A DNA stretch of 64,000 bases from Acanthochlamys bracteata (GCA_019914995.1 CM034129.1:8115725-8179724), one strand, 5' to 3'; numbered from the stretch's first letter, positions 25,560 through 38,530 are shown. Made by a program: numbers and translations. The notes: generated by a model not told the origin, from the letters alone.

Positions 25560-27497
25560 TCACTGCATCTTGATCTGGTTGAGCATGGAGTGAACGTCTT
25601 TGCTACTCGGCCGATCTTTCGCGCTATCAACAGCACAAAAACATGCCACTTTCAGCACCAACATTATCTGCTCCTCGTACCCGCAGCCGATCAAACTCCG
25701 GTCGACAACAATCGCCACCGGGTCCATCATCGCCATAGCATTTTGCACCCACTTAACAATGCCGGTCATTTCCTCGCCAAAGAAATCATCGATTGGTTCC
25801 TTCCCTGATACCAGTACCATCAGTAAAACACCCAAGCTGTACATGTCACACTTCTCCGTAAACCGCATCGTTTGGTGGTATTCCGGTGCGATGTAGCCTA
25901 ATGTTCCAGCAACGTTAGCACTTGACATGTGTGTTTGTGAATCAGGGAACGCCTTTGCAAGTCCAAAGTCAGCTATGCGTGCCTCCATATTGTCATCAAG
26001 TAGTACGTTTGCGGTCTTCAGGTCACGGTGAATGACACGAGGGCTATGATGGTAGTGTAAATACTCGAGTCCCGACGCGATACCTAATGCGATGCGGAGG
26101 CGCGTTGGCCAGTCCAGTTCCCGTCGTCCAGATGCAGCATCAGACAGTGCCTCTCGCAAGCTCCCGTTCTTCATGAATTCATAGACAAGATAGTGTCTAT
26201 CAGGGCGAGCTACATGAGCTACTAATGGTAAAAGGTTGCGGTGACGCATTTGTCCTACTGTCTTGATCTCCGATCGAATTTGTTTCATCCATTTATCTAG
26301 TTGCTTTGTTTCGTCGTCGCCATGGGGTTCCCCTCCCCCACCTGAAATAGTCTCGTAACATGTCAAGGTTCCACATGCATTAAGTCCTTGAATATGGTTC
26401 CTATTAATGTTATAATTAACAGGTCGACTCTTTTATTGAAATTCAAAATTTCAAATCAACAAGCGTAGTTATTTGCATTAGCTCAAATAGAACATTATAT
26501 ATATACACGAGAAAGATATCTCTTGTCATAGAAAAATAAATTTAACAAAAATAAGAAAGAGGTTGTTGATATTCAAGTGGATTGTTACTTGTTCTATTTG
26601 AATTCTTTTCTCATACCTTCACCCTGCCAAACTTTTCAGCGAGCACAGGATTACCATTTTTGTTTTAGTGCTTTCTTTTGACTATTAAAGGGTTAATAGC
26701 TTAAAAAACGTAAGAAAAACTCGCTTGCAACTTAATAAAATATATAGTAATATGTCATGAATAATCCAAATTCCTAATGTGGCTAAATTATAATAAGTGT
26801 ACATATATGATAAATTCATAAAAAAACAACTAGATCTAGCAAAGTCAAATATAGTGATTTATATGGATCCAGAAAAAAACTTTTCCTCACCCGGCTTGTC
26901 AGACGATGGTGGCGGCTTCATGATCCGTTTAACAGCAAGCACCTTCCCCGGCCGCTCTGGCGTGCCGGGAAGGGGCGCCTTAAACACCACTCCACTACCA
27001 CCTTCTCCAATTTTCTCCAGCTGCTCTACTGCTTCATCCTTCTCCAAGAACGCCAAAAACTCGGCTTTCTTTATCATCGGGCTGTATATCATTGGTCCTG
27101 CAGGGTTCCGGAATCTTCTCCGAATACAGTTCACGAGCATCCGGTACAGAGCGGATAACAACGCTCCAGATAGCATCCCACCAATTGATCCAACGACTAA
27201 GCCGATGGCCCATTCCTTCACACGCTTCTTTCTGCTATGATGCTTATGGTCATGTGAAGCCGGTGCAGGTGCTGGTGCGTAAGCTGATACATGCGGCGAG
27301 GTTCGGTTCTTTGAACGTGAAGAAGAGGTGCTGTTGTTCGTTGACGATTCGGCGAGTACGCGATGTTTCGGCAACGCGTGAATTCTTCTGTTGGTTTTGA
27401 AATAAGAGTCTGGAATAGGAGAAGAGGTTGTGAAAGAGATTGTGAGCAGTGAAGCGAAAAGCAAGAGCTTTGCAGGCATGGCGAGCGTGTTAGGCAT
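25560..27497 (-). CDS. SOBIR1-like receptor kinase lacking LRRs (2 exons)
   Basis: A 462-aa receptor-like kinase whose cytoplasmic half resembles SOBIR1, the adaptor kinase that partners LRR receptor-like proteins in immunity. Exon 1 is 27497-26891 and exon 2 is 26341-25560, joined by a GTGAGG donor and TTTCAG acceptor that keep the frame. Order: signal peptide (1-25, LLLFASLLTISFTT), a short Ser/Asn/Pro-rich outer segment (26-90, with APAPAPA and NRT), basic HSRKKRVK, and a membrane span at about 96-122 containing G99, G103, G107, G111 (GxxxGxxxGxxxG). Then come YSPMIKKAEFLAFLEK, glycine loop GEGGSGVV (164-171), lysine K190, Glu227, HRDLK (307-311), DFG (327-329) and GYIAPEY. All catalytic landmarks are present, so activity is plausible. 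SOBIR1 is normally ~640 aa with about five LRRs; here none fit between signal peptide and membrane. An alternative start is Met7. Membrane location is inferred; partners are unknown. Confidence 0.85.
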
Positions 27498-29094
27498 TTG
27501 TCGAACACCTTTTCAAGTTGCAAAGGATATGAGCCGGCATTGAAAATAAATATACTGGATAAGGGTAGTTAGGTAAATTGATCACGTGTATGTTGGGGAG
27601 GTGTGAACTGTGACCGGGTGGAAGACTGCATGGATTGACTTATTAACGTGTCTAACTTAATTAGATAGAGAGATAATGTACTCCTAAAAGAAAAAAAAGA
27701 ACAAATTTGGTGCGTTACTGTGTTTGCTCTTTCCTTCCTAGTGACTGATTGCGGCGTTTGGTATCTGAACAGTGATAAGTTTGGAAACTAAAATAGTTAA
27801 GAAACTTTGATTTAATAATAATTAGATTTTAAATATATAAAATAAATAAATATATGAATAAGTCTCTAAACTTAGACTTACGTGTTTTTCCTTTGAAGTT
27901 TAGAAGAAGTGCAGCGGACAAACGTGTTGACGAGGACAAAATAAGACCCACCGTGATATGCAATAATTTAATTAATAGAGTTAGAAATGCGACATATATG
28001 ATTTGACTTACAAACTCAATTTGAAAAATCTATTTAAATTAGATTTGAATTTAATCTTTTATTAAATTTAGGTTTGATTTTAATCAAATTTAGATTAATA
28101 ATATATTAATGAAAAATAAATTATAAAAATAACATTCTCTAATTTTTATAAACGTACAACTCAACTATGTCACCGTCGGAGTTATCCAACTCTACTCTTC
28201 TAATGATTTCTATTATAGGAGTTAGACTCGCATTTCATACTTCTATAGCAAGGCTTATATCTCATATATGATTTCCTACCAAAATAAATAAATAAAAGCA
28301 AAGTTTGAGAACCTCCTCCTCCTCCTCCTTCTTCTTCTAATATTGAAAGAAAAGTAGAAAACGTTTACCTCACCATCATTTATAATTGATCTCACCTAAG
28401 GAAGAAGCCTACTAGCTGAGGTAGGCTTATAAATCAAGGATTAATTCCTGCGTCCTACCAATATTGTCCAATCATCAGCCTTATAGAGGCAATACGTCTA
28501 ACACCTTAACCACTATATTCTGTTTTTTCTTTCCGCTACTATTTTGTCGGATCGATACTCGAGCCATTGTCAGTTTTAGATTGTTCAGATTGATTCGAAA
28601 ATTATCGATTTGAATGCCAAATTAATTCAAATTTGCAGATCAATCTGGCCTACAATCAACCCGATTGATTCGAATTGATCCGATCGGATTCCTAATTAAA
28701 TCGCTGACCCGACTGTCTGAATTAACTCGAGTGTGAACTAAAAGAAATTAACAATTCAATTTTGTATGTCTAATATCTGTCGATTCGAAACAAGTGAATT
28801 TTTTCTTAATTATATCTTTACTTTTTACCAACTATCACTTCTTATGCTAATTGAATTAACTCTTCATTAATCCAAAACTACATTAAATAACAATCAACAA
28901 AATAAAAACTGAATCAATCAATCAAACCACTCGCTGCTTCTTCTTTCTCTTTACTGAGACTCAATTCTCTCTGTTTTTTCTTCCTTCTTGTCCTTCTCCC
29001 CCCAAATCTCATTGTAGAAACATAGAATAATTGGTTGAATAATTGATTGATCAAACCGAGAGTTCAATTTCAAGTTCAAGTTCAACTTGTAGAG
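27498..29094. other. intergenic region upstream of the minus-strand kinase
   Basis: Holds the kinase promoter (minus strand, from 27498 upward) and AT-rich DNA. At about 28550-28740 there is a fragment rich in GATTCGAATTGATCC words like those of the hAT MITEs. A CTC/CTT pyrimidine run lies near 28312-28340. No other gene is seen. Confidence 0.45.
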
Positions 29095-29700
29095 ATGAAT
29101 CTACGGTCAGATGACAATGCAACAATGATGGAAGCATTCATAGCTATGACAGACTACCATGCTTCACTTGGCCACCTCCACCAACACCTCCCCATTTTCC
29201 TTCAGCAATCAATCCTTCTTCTTCTTCTTGTTCTGTTGCTATGCCTTCGTCGCTACAGTAGCAATAACAACAATCTTACTTGATGCAAGACACTCTATAA
29301 TAGCATTTGTAGACTTTGATCGACGGCTCTTGGGAAAGCTTAATTTACACTATTTTCTGGCAGTCAAGCTGGACCCCGCCATCAGAGCATCGTTTCTCGA
29401 CTAAGAGAAGGATATACAAAGGCTTCGACGTGACAAACAAAAATCACGTCACACTTGTATGGCTGCCTAGCAAGTGCATCGCAAATGCGTTCTTTGTGAG
29501 CTCAATTTCTGATCAATTTGTTGTGATGAATTTGATGAAATATTTTTTAAATTACTTTGATGATCTGATGAGTGATGATCCGCTCTTTTCTGTTGGAACT
29601 TAGAAGATAAACTATGTTGATCCGACGGGTTAACCTGAAAACTGTCGACTCGGATAAGTTTTGACGTATAGTTCGGTTCTGCCAACTATCTCTAGAGTAA
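29095..29700 (+). pseudogene. decayed MYC2-like bHLH (bHLH-MYC_N) fragment
   Basis: The start at 29095 reads MNLRSDDNATMMEAFIA, much like the opening of MYC2-type bHLH factors (MNLW.DDNASMMEAFM). Further on, after a frame change, SWESLIYTIFWQSS (about 29325-29366) matches the family's ESWTYAIFWQSS, and YKG follows. In a third frame DKQKS (about 29430) and QVHRKCVLCELNF (29471-29509) match the family's DK.K and EQEHRKKVLRELNSL. Stops and frame changes separate these blocks, and the rest of the N domain, the bHLH and the ACT-like end are absent. This is a relic of a jasmonate-pathway type transcription factor gene, broken and truncated. No intron is needed, but MYC2 genes usually have none, so this does not show a retrocopy. 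Family recognition is from memory. Confidence 0.65.
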
Positions 29701-30841
29701 GCTTATAGAGCAAGTTTACGTAAACATATTCTAAATTGTACATATCTTAAGTTGAATTAGAATATGCATATAAATATAGTAATATACAGCTATTAGAGAA
29801 ATCACACGAAGTTTTGATTCATAGTAATATACAACTATCTCATTTCTTGCTACAAGACCATCTATGATTGTTGGAGAACACTTATATTCAAAGCCTAACA
29901 AATTTTTTGATTTCAAAAATTTTTTTTTATTGATTTTATAAGTTATTTTTATAATTATATATTACATATTATTAAATATAAATTTATTTAGTACAATATA
30001 GTTAAAACAAATTCAATTTGTTTTATCATATACTAGTGTAATCCATTAGCAATTCAAATGGAAAAGAAAATTTCTTTAGGATGTATCGTATTAAATTTGA
30101 TAACATTGAACGATTTGATACTATATTAATGTATCAAGTACCATTCGTTATAAATAAACATAAATAGCAGAATATATGTATATAGTTTCCTAAAAAAGTT
30201 CACAATGAAAAATATTGTTAAGAACACTCTTAATTAAATCATACTAACAAGAGATATTCTTCGCGTTCCTAAGAATTCAATTTCATCCTAATTGCAAAAT
30301 TAGATATTTTATTTTATATTTTAAAGCTTCTTTTACTATTCATGTATCATATTATAATCATGATAACATGGTAAAATTTTTGGTTATTTGTGTTGTATAA
30401 GAATTTCAAATAATATAAATCGATTGTAGGTGTTCAAGATTTTTAACTTTAATTTATTTATTACTTTATGTCTAAAATCTAGTGAAATGATTTAAATCAA
30501 GAACTTCGACTTGTTTAAAGAACACTATAGTTTTGTTTTAGTAGAGTATCCATTATCTCTTCAGTACATTTAGATGACCTTTACGAACATGTAAAATCGC
30601 ATCCCAATCTTGATTGATCACCTATTTATGATTTATTATATCTCTCACATATAAGAATATTTCTATTCCAACACCGAATTAATATAAGACAATTAAAGAA
30701 TGTGAATTATCAAGCCTCTCAAGAATTAATGAATAAATCTTCCCATCTAGATCTTCCTATCTTAACCTTTATAAATCAATCACCCACTGAAACTAAAAAA
30801 CATATTTATCTCTTTCCTAACCCCCTCAAACCCCCTTCCCC

Positions 30842-30883
<42 letters not shown>

Positions 30884-32685
30884 TTTCTATGTTAGAGCAG
30901 AAAATTTATTGATACGTGTGGCACTCAATCACAATTCTATGCAACTAAATCATCATTTATCTTAAACTAGCTATCAAGATAATGAATGGATTTCTATAAG
31001 CTAGAGGGAACTAAGGAAAACAAGGAGTAATACATAAAAGAATGTGGATCAAAAGAACTCTATTGCTAACAAGAATTCTTACAACTTTTGAGGATTTTTA
31101 CAATGCCAAGTATGGTAATTGTGACGAACAAGGATTCTATCTAAACCAATTGGCAATAACAAGAATTCTAAAGTCTTATCAATATCATCTCAAAAATATT
31201 GATATAATGTGGACTTAAACCTCTTTAACACATGCCTGCTCTCCTGTGAAGTAGTTTGCTTTTTTTTTTTTACTTGTTTTTGTCTGCATATGAGTTGCAT
31301 TAACACTAAAATTCGTAATTTGCATTTCTGGCTAAGTGAAAGTATCTAAATTTTTTTTTTAAAGTAACATACTTTCTCACACCTGATAAAATCTAAACAA
31401 AAGACAGTAAATAGTAATACATATACAAATAAATAGAAGATCAATTCCGATGTTCAATCCATATTACCGATTGCATTTGGACTTAGATTACCATCATCAA
31501 TAATTACACAAACCTGACTCATACTTTTGTGTCCCTAGAAATTCTTATCTAGCAAATAGATAATTTAATCTCGTCACAATTACTAGTTCTTCTAAACTTA
31601 CATTTCAGGAACCAATTCTCTCAAGAAACAAAATCATATATCCCAACCAGCCATAAACATATTAGGTACTCTTGTAACTGCAAATCTACTCCACCATGCA
31701 TATTTGAAGGCGAATCTTATACGAATATCTATGATGTTATAGGCTATAGCACAGTAATTTATTCTTAGTCTTGCATTTACATTGTTGTTTATAATGAAGT
31801 TGCAACAATAGGGCATATGAGATGGCCTAAACCAATATCGTCAGCATATGTCTTTCAAGTTTCCCATATAGGGCACCGCGAAAGCACAAACATACCTCGA
31901 GAAAGGAGCTATTTTTCTTGATTCTTACAACAAACACCATACAGTCTTCTGAAGCGGGTAAACAATTGAACATTTCATATTTTGAGGTTGCAAACTATGT
32001 AGTTTTGGCAGATTAATCGTTTGTAGTGATAAGATATTGATAAGAAATATGTCGCCATCTCGATATACAAGTAGGTCACTAGTTGCTAGAGACATGGGGG
32101 AACGTGATGTAATCTTTTAGTGGAAGGAGGCTTGTTTCCAACTCTGGCGCCTCACTAATCATGTTTGTCGAATCACTTTCATACTCTTTATTATTGAGGC
32201 TATTGTTTTGGTAGTTGAGAATAAGAGAGCATTAATTGTGATACTCTATTTGAATTTTGAATGAATATATATGAACAAAATTCAAAGTAAATAAATACAT
32301 ATTTTCTAACCCACCCAATCTTTGAATGAGCTATTTCTTTAAAAAGAGGAAAAAAAAAGGTATAGAAGTTTCAATATTATGGATTTCAAACCAATGCCTT
32401 TGTTAAGAGGTGGTCGTTCATGCTTCAATAATTCAAAACAACAAATTAACAATTCGATTTAAGAAAATTAATAACTACTTTCTTTCCACAACTTGATAGA
32501 GAGAATGAGATTGATACGTACTGTTGTTATCAAAAGTACAACAGGAAATGGTTATATTAACATACGAGGCTCCATCATCACTTCAACAAACTGCATAAAC
32601 AAAAAGAATTAGATTTATATTTACGTTATTGATTGAAAATATTGTTTCATTATAATCTCTCTATATAATAGATAGTGTAGAGAAT
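29701..32685. other. intergenic region
   Basis: AT-rich DNA between the MYC2-like relic and the copia element. It contains a (CA)n microsatellite at about 30848-30880 preceded by C-runs, and poly-T tracts near 31260 and 31350. No gene is recognised. Confidence 0.5.
30848..30880. repeat. (CA)n microsatellite
   Basis: About 15 uninterrupted CA units after a CCCC-rich stretch. Simple sequence. Confidence 0.9.
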
Positions 32686-32890
32686 TATATTCAATGACTT
32701 ATTTTTTTATTGATATGACCACATATATATATACTAAAAGTTTTCAAAAATTAAATATTCCTAAAATCAAATCTTTTTAAAATCAAGCCAAATCAAATCT
32801 TTTTAGAATAAAATAAAATCTAATTTTTTTAAATAAAATATTTCTAAATTAAGTATTCCAAATATAGGAATGAATCAAATATTCTTATCA
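32686..32890 (-). repeat. 3' LTR of the copia element
   Basis: Begins TGATAAG and ends TCTCTACA when read on the minus strand. It pairs with 37019-37230; both contain AAATATTCCTAAAATCAAAT on the plus strand. A purine-rich tract (GCGAGGGCA, minus strand) lies just before it. Confidence 0.85.
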
Positions 32891-35800
32891 TGCCCTCGCA
32901 AGATGAAGCTCCGATCGTTTTTTTATTTTGGACCGAAGAAAAAGAAAGCGCATCCGAGGAAGTGGTTTGGTGAGTGCATCAGCCAGTTGATCTTGTGATG
33001 AAACATGAGTGATGCGCAAAATACCACTTTGAGCTTTGTCCCTAATAAAGTGAAAGTTAATGGCAACATATTTCATCCTAAAATAAAAATTAGATTGGAG
33101 CACAAATGTGTAACACCAATATTGTCACAATATATGATAAGAGTAGTTGGAAGTTGAACATCAAACTCAGATAGAAGAGAGCAAATCCAACTGAGTTCTG
33201 CAGTAGTGGAGACAATAGAACGATATTCAGCTTCCGTAGAGGAACGAGTAACAGTCCGTTGTTTCTATAAACTTTAGAAAATTGCATTGCGATCTAAGTA
33301 CACCACATAGGCACTGGTAAAAAATAGAGTCATCTTTGTTACCTGCCCAGTTAGTATCTGAGAATGCATATAAAAATAGAGGTGATTTACGATATAAAAG
33401 TAATCCATGATTTAGTGTACCAGATAAATAGCGAGGGAAACGTTTGACGGCTGTCCAATACTCAGTTGTTGGTCGATGCATAAATTGAAAAAGCTTGATC
33501 ACTACAAATACAATATTCGGTCGTGTGAGAGACAAATATTGAAGGCTTCTAACTACAATCCGAAATTTTATTGGATCAGATAAAGCTGTGCCGGTATGAA
33601 GTGTCAATGTTGGATTGGTGGATAAGGGAGTCATGACGGGTTTGGCATCGACCATTTTAGTTCGGATAATGAGATCGGTAATGTACCGTCATTGAGAGAG
33701 AAAAAGATCATGGTTGTATAGAATAACCTCAACACTAAGAATAAGTGACAATGACCTAAGATCTTTCAATGAGAATCGTTGAGTAAGAAATTTCACAAAT
33801 TATTTTACCATATTCTGACTGTATTCTATAATGATCAGATCATCAACATAGATAAATAAGTAAATGAGATATCCATCTGTGTTAAAAATGAAGTGTGAGG
33901 TGTCCGCATAAGAGTTGATGAAGCCAGAGTCAAGTAAAAATATTTTGAACTCGTGATACCAAGCTCGTGGTGCTTGTTAGAAATTATAAATAGCCTTGCG
34001 AAGTTTGCAAACATGAGTGAAAAAGTCTTGATCAATAGAGCAAATGAACAAGACGAACGATTGTTGGTTTGATAATTGAACTAAATGTGTCATTATAGTT
34101 CACTCGGGATCGTTGATGAAATCTCTTAGCAATCAAACATGCTTTGTACCTATCAATAGAGCCATCAGATAGTCATTCAGTGCGAAAAATTCACTTACAT
34201 CTCACAATATTTTGTGAGGAGTCAAATGGAACAAGTTTCTAAGTGCCATTTCGAACAAGAGCATCAAACTCCTCGGACATGGCCCGACGTCATTTAATAT
34301 TTCTGAGGGATTGGGTCGTAATTGTTGGTTCTAATTCATCAGAGGCGGATAGTTGACCTGTCAAGTTGAGTTTTTAAATAGACTTGTGGATATTGTTCTT
34401 GTATCTGGTTTGCATGAGATGATTGTTATTAGTTAAAGTATGGGGTTCATTGAAAGACTGAGAAGTGTTGGTAGAATGGGACACAAGTGATGTAAGTGGT
34501 AAATTTGGATTGTTGGATGGGTCTTCTTGCGGAAATGGTGCTACGTTAGATTGCATTGTGAGTGGCACTCAGTGTGAAATTTGAATGGTGAAAACAGGAG
34601 CAGAGTAAGAAACCCATGTGTCAACAGTGGTGGATTCAGAACGGAAAAGACTACATTGAAGAGAGGAAAAGAAAAAAACAGATTTAATAAATTCAACGTG
34701 GTGAGACATATAGATTTTAGAGTTAGAATTGTCGAGACAAAAATATGCACTTTGTGTAAGAGAGTAGCCAAGAAAAATATATGGTTTGAATCGAAGGGTA
34801 AGTTTGTGAGGTGAATAAAGACGAAGTCAATGATAGCATAAATAACCAAATACTCGAAGTTTAAAATAGTTAGGTGGATGCCAAAATATTTTTTTAAAGG
34901 AAGATGAATTGAAGTGTTGGAGTGGGTAAACGATTAATAAGATAAACGGTGTAGTGAAAGCGTGAGACCAATATATGAGTGGGAGAGATGCATGAGAAAG
35001 AAGAGAGACCAGTTTCAACAATGTGGCGGTGTCATCGTTTAGAATATCTATTATGTTCTTGAATATATGGGGGAATGGTGAGAAATACCATTCTTTGAGT
35101 GAAAATTTTCAAAACTTTGATATTCTCTACCATTGTCAGTATAAAGAGTAATGATTTTGTGAGAAAAATAATTTTCTGTAAGAGCTTTGAAGCGAATAAA
35201 AATATCATGCACATTAGATTTTGTTTTGTGTCGGTAGAACCATATATATTTTGTGAAGTGATCGATGAAATAATATAATATTTGAAACCATCATAAGATA
35301 TAATAAGTGAAGTCCAAACATCAGAGAAAATGATTTCAAGAGGTTTAGAAAAAATAAGAGTGAATTTAAAAAATGATAACTTGTGACTTTTATTGTAGTG
35401 ACAATCGTTATAAGAAATTATTGTGAATATAGAAGTAGATAATTGTAACTGACCATTAGATATGATATATTTGAAGATTTAAAGAGATGGATGGCTTAGT
35501 CTATGATGCCATTCGGATGAAGAGCTTCTGACACTAGATAGAGTAAGTAATTGTGAAGATTGGATTGTTGTGATTGGTCACTCATAAACGTCATCTTTAG
35601 TTTGTCCTTAAAGAAGTTGTGCCCCCGTATGAAGATCCTTCACAAGAAAAAAATGTGGTAAGAATTCAACGGAAACATTATTGATGAGACAAAATTGAGA
35701 AATAGAGATTAAATTTTTTTCATGTTTGGCATACAAAGAATATTATTGAGTGTAAAATTATGGGTAGAGTAAGATAAAAAAGTAGAATCAGTGTGGGTGA

Positions 35801-37018
35801 TTGGTAAAGCCGTGCCATCTCCAATCATAATATTATCGGAACTATTGTAGGGAGAGTGAAGTGAAAGATTGTTGAGATCACCGGTAGCATGATGAGAGGC
35901 ACCACTATCAAGTAGCCAAGAGGGAGTTTCTATGCCGCTATTAGCTGCAAAGTTAGCTCGTGGCTGCCATAATATAAGATTTGTTCCAAATTCGCGGTTG
36001 ATTGATACTTGATTGATAGGCACTAGATGAAAGAAATAGCACCGTTTAGCTGAGTGTCATTGAGTGCCACAGATTTGACAACGACCAAAATATAATTTTG
36101 GTGAAAGACGATCACCATTAGATCTTGGCGTGGAGGATCCAGTGTTGACATAGTGGGACGAAAAGAGCCTATGTGATCAGAGTTGAAAGAGAGACGAGGC
36201 ATTGAATTTCTATATACTGGATTAGCAGTCGCTGGTATTGATTAAAACTTAGACGTTTACATTGCGATGAGTAGCTTTAAGAATAAGGAGTTTTTCATGT
36301 AGTTACTCAAGGAAATTGGGGTCTCGCGAGCTTGGAGAGCAATAACAAGATCATAAAATTCATCGCCAAGTCTATCTAAAATTTTCTCAAGTAGGTCTTC
36401 TACATCCATAGGGCTACAAAATAGTGCAAGTTCATCGGCATACCCTTTAATTCTACGTAAGTATTCAGTGACATTTTGAGAACCATTTTGAGGATTTTTG
36501 AGATGATTTCGAATTTATAAATAGCGACTACGTGTTGGCTTAGCATAGGTGTTGGCAAGAGTATGCCAAGCGTTACTAGAGGTAATGACATCGGCAATGA
36601 ATCGAATAATGTTTGGAGAGATAGATCCAATGATTGTATTGAGGATCAACTAATGTTGACATTTCTAGTGAGTATAAACTAGATTGATAATTACTGAACT
36701 GTATATAGTAATAGTGGGTGGTGAATACGGTTTAGATCTATCAATGAAGCCAATGAGATCAAAACTAATAAGAAAAGTGTTGAATTGAAATTTCCAGAAA
36801 AGATAGTTTGTATCATTGAGTTTTAATGGATCTTGAGCGACAACGTTAATGGCAATCAATTGTTGATTGGAGTTTTGAGTGATGATAGGAAAAGTACTAG
36901 ACGATGTAGAGATAGTCGCCATTGAGAGTATTTGAAACTACTAAGTTAGGAAAAGAAAGAATAAAAAAAAATGTAAGAGGAGATAGAGCTCGTTAGAGCA
37001 ATGGTGACTCTGATATCA

Positions 37019-37230
37019 TATAGAGAATTGTACTCAATGGTTTATTTTTCTTTATTAATATGGCCACATATATATACGCTCAAGATTTTCAAAAGTTAAA
37101 TATTCCTAAAATCAAATCTTTCTAAAATTAAGCCACATCTTTCTAGAATAAATTAAAATCTAATCTTTCTTAATAAAATTTTTCTAAATTAAGCATTGAA
37201 AATATAAGAAAGAATCAAATATCCTTATCA
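37019..37230 (-). repeat. 5' LTR of the copia element
   Basis: Begins TGATAAG and ends TCTCTATA on the minus strand, and is followed by the primer-binding-like site TGATATCAGAGTC. It differs from its partner by scattered substitutions and short gaps. Confidence 0.85.
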
Positions 37231-37549
37231 GATGGATGGTATGTGCTGTATATATTTTTATTGAATTAAGCGAGTGATTTGGTTCAGTTAGAATTCATCA
37301 TAATATGAGACACTATATTCTTATGGTTAGTAAGAAATTAAACTTGATTCTGTTAATTTTAAGATATAATACAAATATACATACTAAATTCATAGACTTG
37401 CGTTTGAAGTGTTCATCATCTATGCCGATGCAACAACTGGATTGCTTTGTTTACTTTAAAGTACAGCATGAATTATCTCTAGGATGGATTGTTCTTCTTA
37501 CTTTTCAAATGAACATGATACACTTGGTAAAAGTTGCTAGTGTTAGATG

Positions 37550-37830
37550 AGTTTAGGTAGAACTCAACCCCAAAAGCTAGCTTCAATGTAAGAGTAATCA
37601 AATCCATATAAGCAGGCACCATACTCAGCAAATAAGTAATGTAGGATTATCTAACACTCCCTCGTATGCATAGCGCAAGGGTTGGACCAAACACAATTCT
37701 CTTATGGTCCGATCTCCTTTCGGGGCCAATTTTTATATACAATATGCTCTGATACTATAACAAATGAATATAGATAGAACTCAATTTCAAAAGCTAGTTT
37801 AAAATATGAGAGTACCGAAACTCATATTGA
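37550..37830. repeat. retroelement-type repeat remnant
   Basis: The word TAGAACTCAA(C/T)(C/T)(C/T)CAAAAGCTAG occurs twice, near 37557 and 37776, around a segment with CTAACACTCCCTCGTATG and GCTCTGATACTATAACAAATGAA. This layout (CTCTGATACCAT plus AACTCAACCCCAAAAGCTAG) is familiar from dispersed plant retroelement-derived repeats. The exact family is not named. Confidence 0.4.
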
Positions 37831-38286
37831 CTAGGTAATTGAATGTGCATGTGCTTAATATAACATGTGCTTAATTTAAAAGATACTAAATTCTAATTGG
37901 TGCCCAATTATCTTATAAAAGAATTCGATTTTATAATTGGTCAAAGTCCGACAGGATAAAGCCACTAGACGTGTTGTTGGGAAAAGATTATTATACTTGC
38001 AAGTTAAATTATGCAATACTGAAAGGTCGGATAGGACTAGGGTGAAAAATAAACTATATAGTTAGGCCCTCATTAAATCAGAAAGGCCTATAGATGGTGT
38101 CTAATTAAAATCCAGGATGGTTAACTTGATAGGTGGATTGACAACTTAACTTAGATTTTGCCTATTAATCTTGGTGGACTTAATCACCCATGTCTATTAA
38201 TAATCTCACTGTAGATGTACGCTGGAATGAATATATGCTAATATGTAAAATATGTTAATCACTGATTGATTGACCAACTATTTACT

Positions 38287-38530
38287 ATGAAAATCTGACT
38301 CTATATGTACATTTGTGTTTCTTAGCATAAAAAGTTCCGTTTTCGTACATACCCTATTAACTAAAATCAAGACACTTTTGTGCTTGCTTATTGTATTGCT
38401 AACTTGGAAATCAGATTCTACAAGTACACTAGTGTTTCTCAGTATCAAACAGTTCCAATTTCGTGTAATACGATATAAACAACAATCAAGACAGTAACCA
38501 ATTTTGCTGTTGCTTGTTTTATTGCGAACT
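38287..38530. repeat. diverged ~120-bp tandem duplication
   Basis: Two adjacent segments (about 38287-38405 and 38406-38530) share GAAAATCNGACTCTA, GTACA.T.GTGTTTCT, AGTTCC..TTTCGT and CAATCAAGACA in order. Non-coding. Confidence 0.55.

Larger units (their letters stand above)
32686..37230 (-). mobile_element. decayed Ty1/copia LTR retrotransposon
   Basis: A 4.5-kb element on the minus strand, with LTRs at 32686-32890 (3' LTR) and 37019-37230 (5' LTR), flanked by GATAG and GATGG, a 5-bp duplication with one mismatch. Next to the 5' LTR is TGATATCAGAGTC, close to the initiator-Met tRNA primer site (TGGTATCAGAGC). Domain order in fragments: gag from the ATG at 36922 (DPLKLNDTNYLFWKFQ), CCHC knuckle near 36040-36098 (CQIC...H....C), protease WLLDSGASHHATGD near 35900, integrase relics at 35.0-35.3 kb, reverse transcriptase YVDDLIII near 33830-33860, RNase H with FSDTNWAGNKDD near 33370, and the end QDQLADALTKPLPR near 32950. 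The protease-integrase-RT order is copia-type. Many stops and frameshifts make it non-autonomous. LTR divergence (point changes and small gaps) suggests an insertion that is not recent. Confidence 0.9.

Noticed and set aside
27092-27400. Plus-strand frame of 102 codons
   Set aside because: Antisense shadow of exon 1 of the minus-strand kinase.
28430-28520. Possible tRNA-like sequence
   Set aside because: A few words recall tRNA arms, but no cloverleaf with a plausible anticodon stem could be drawn.
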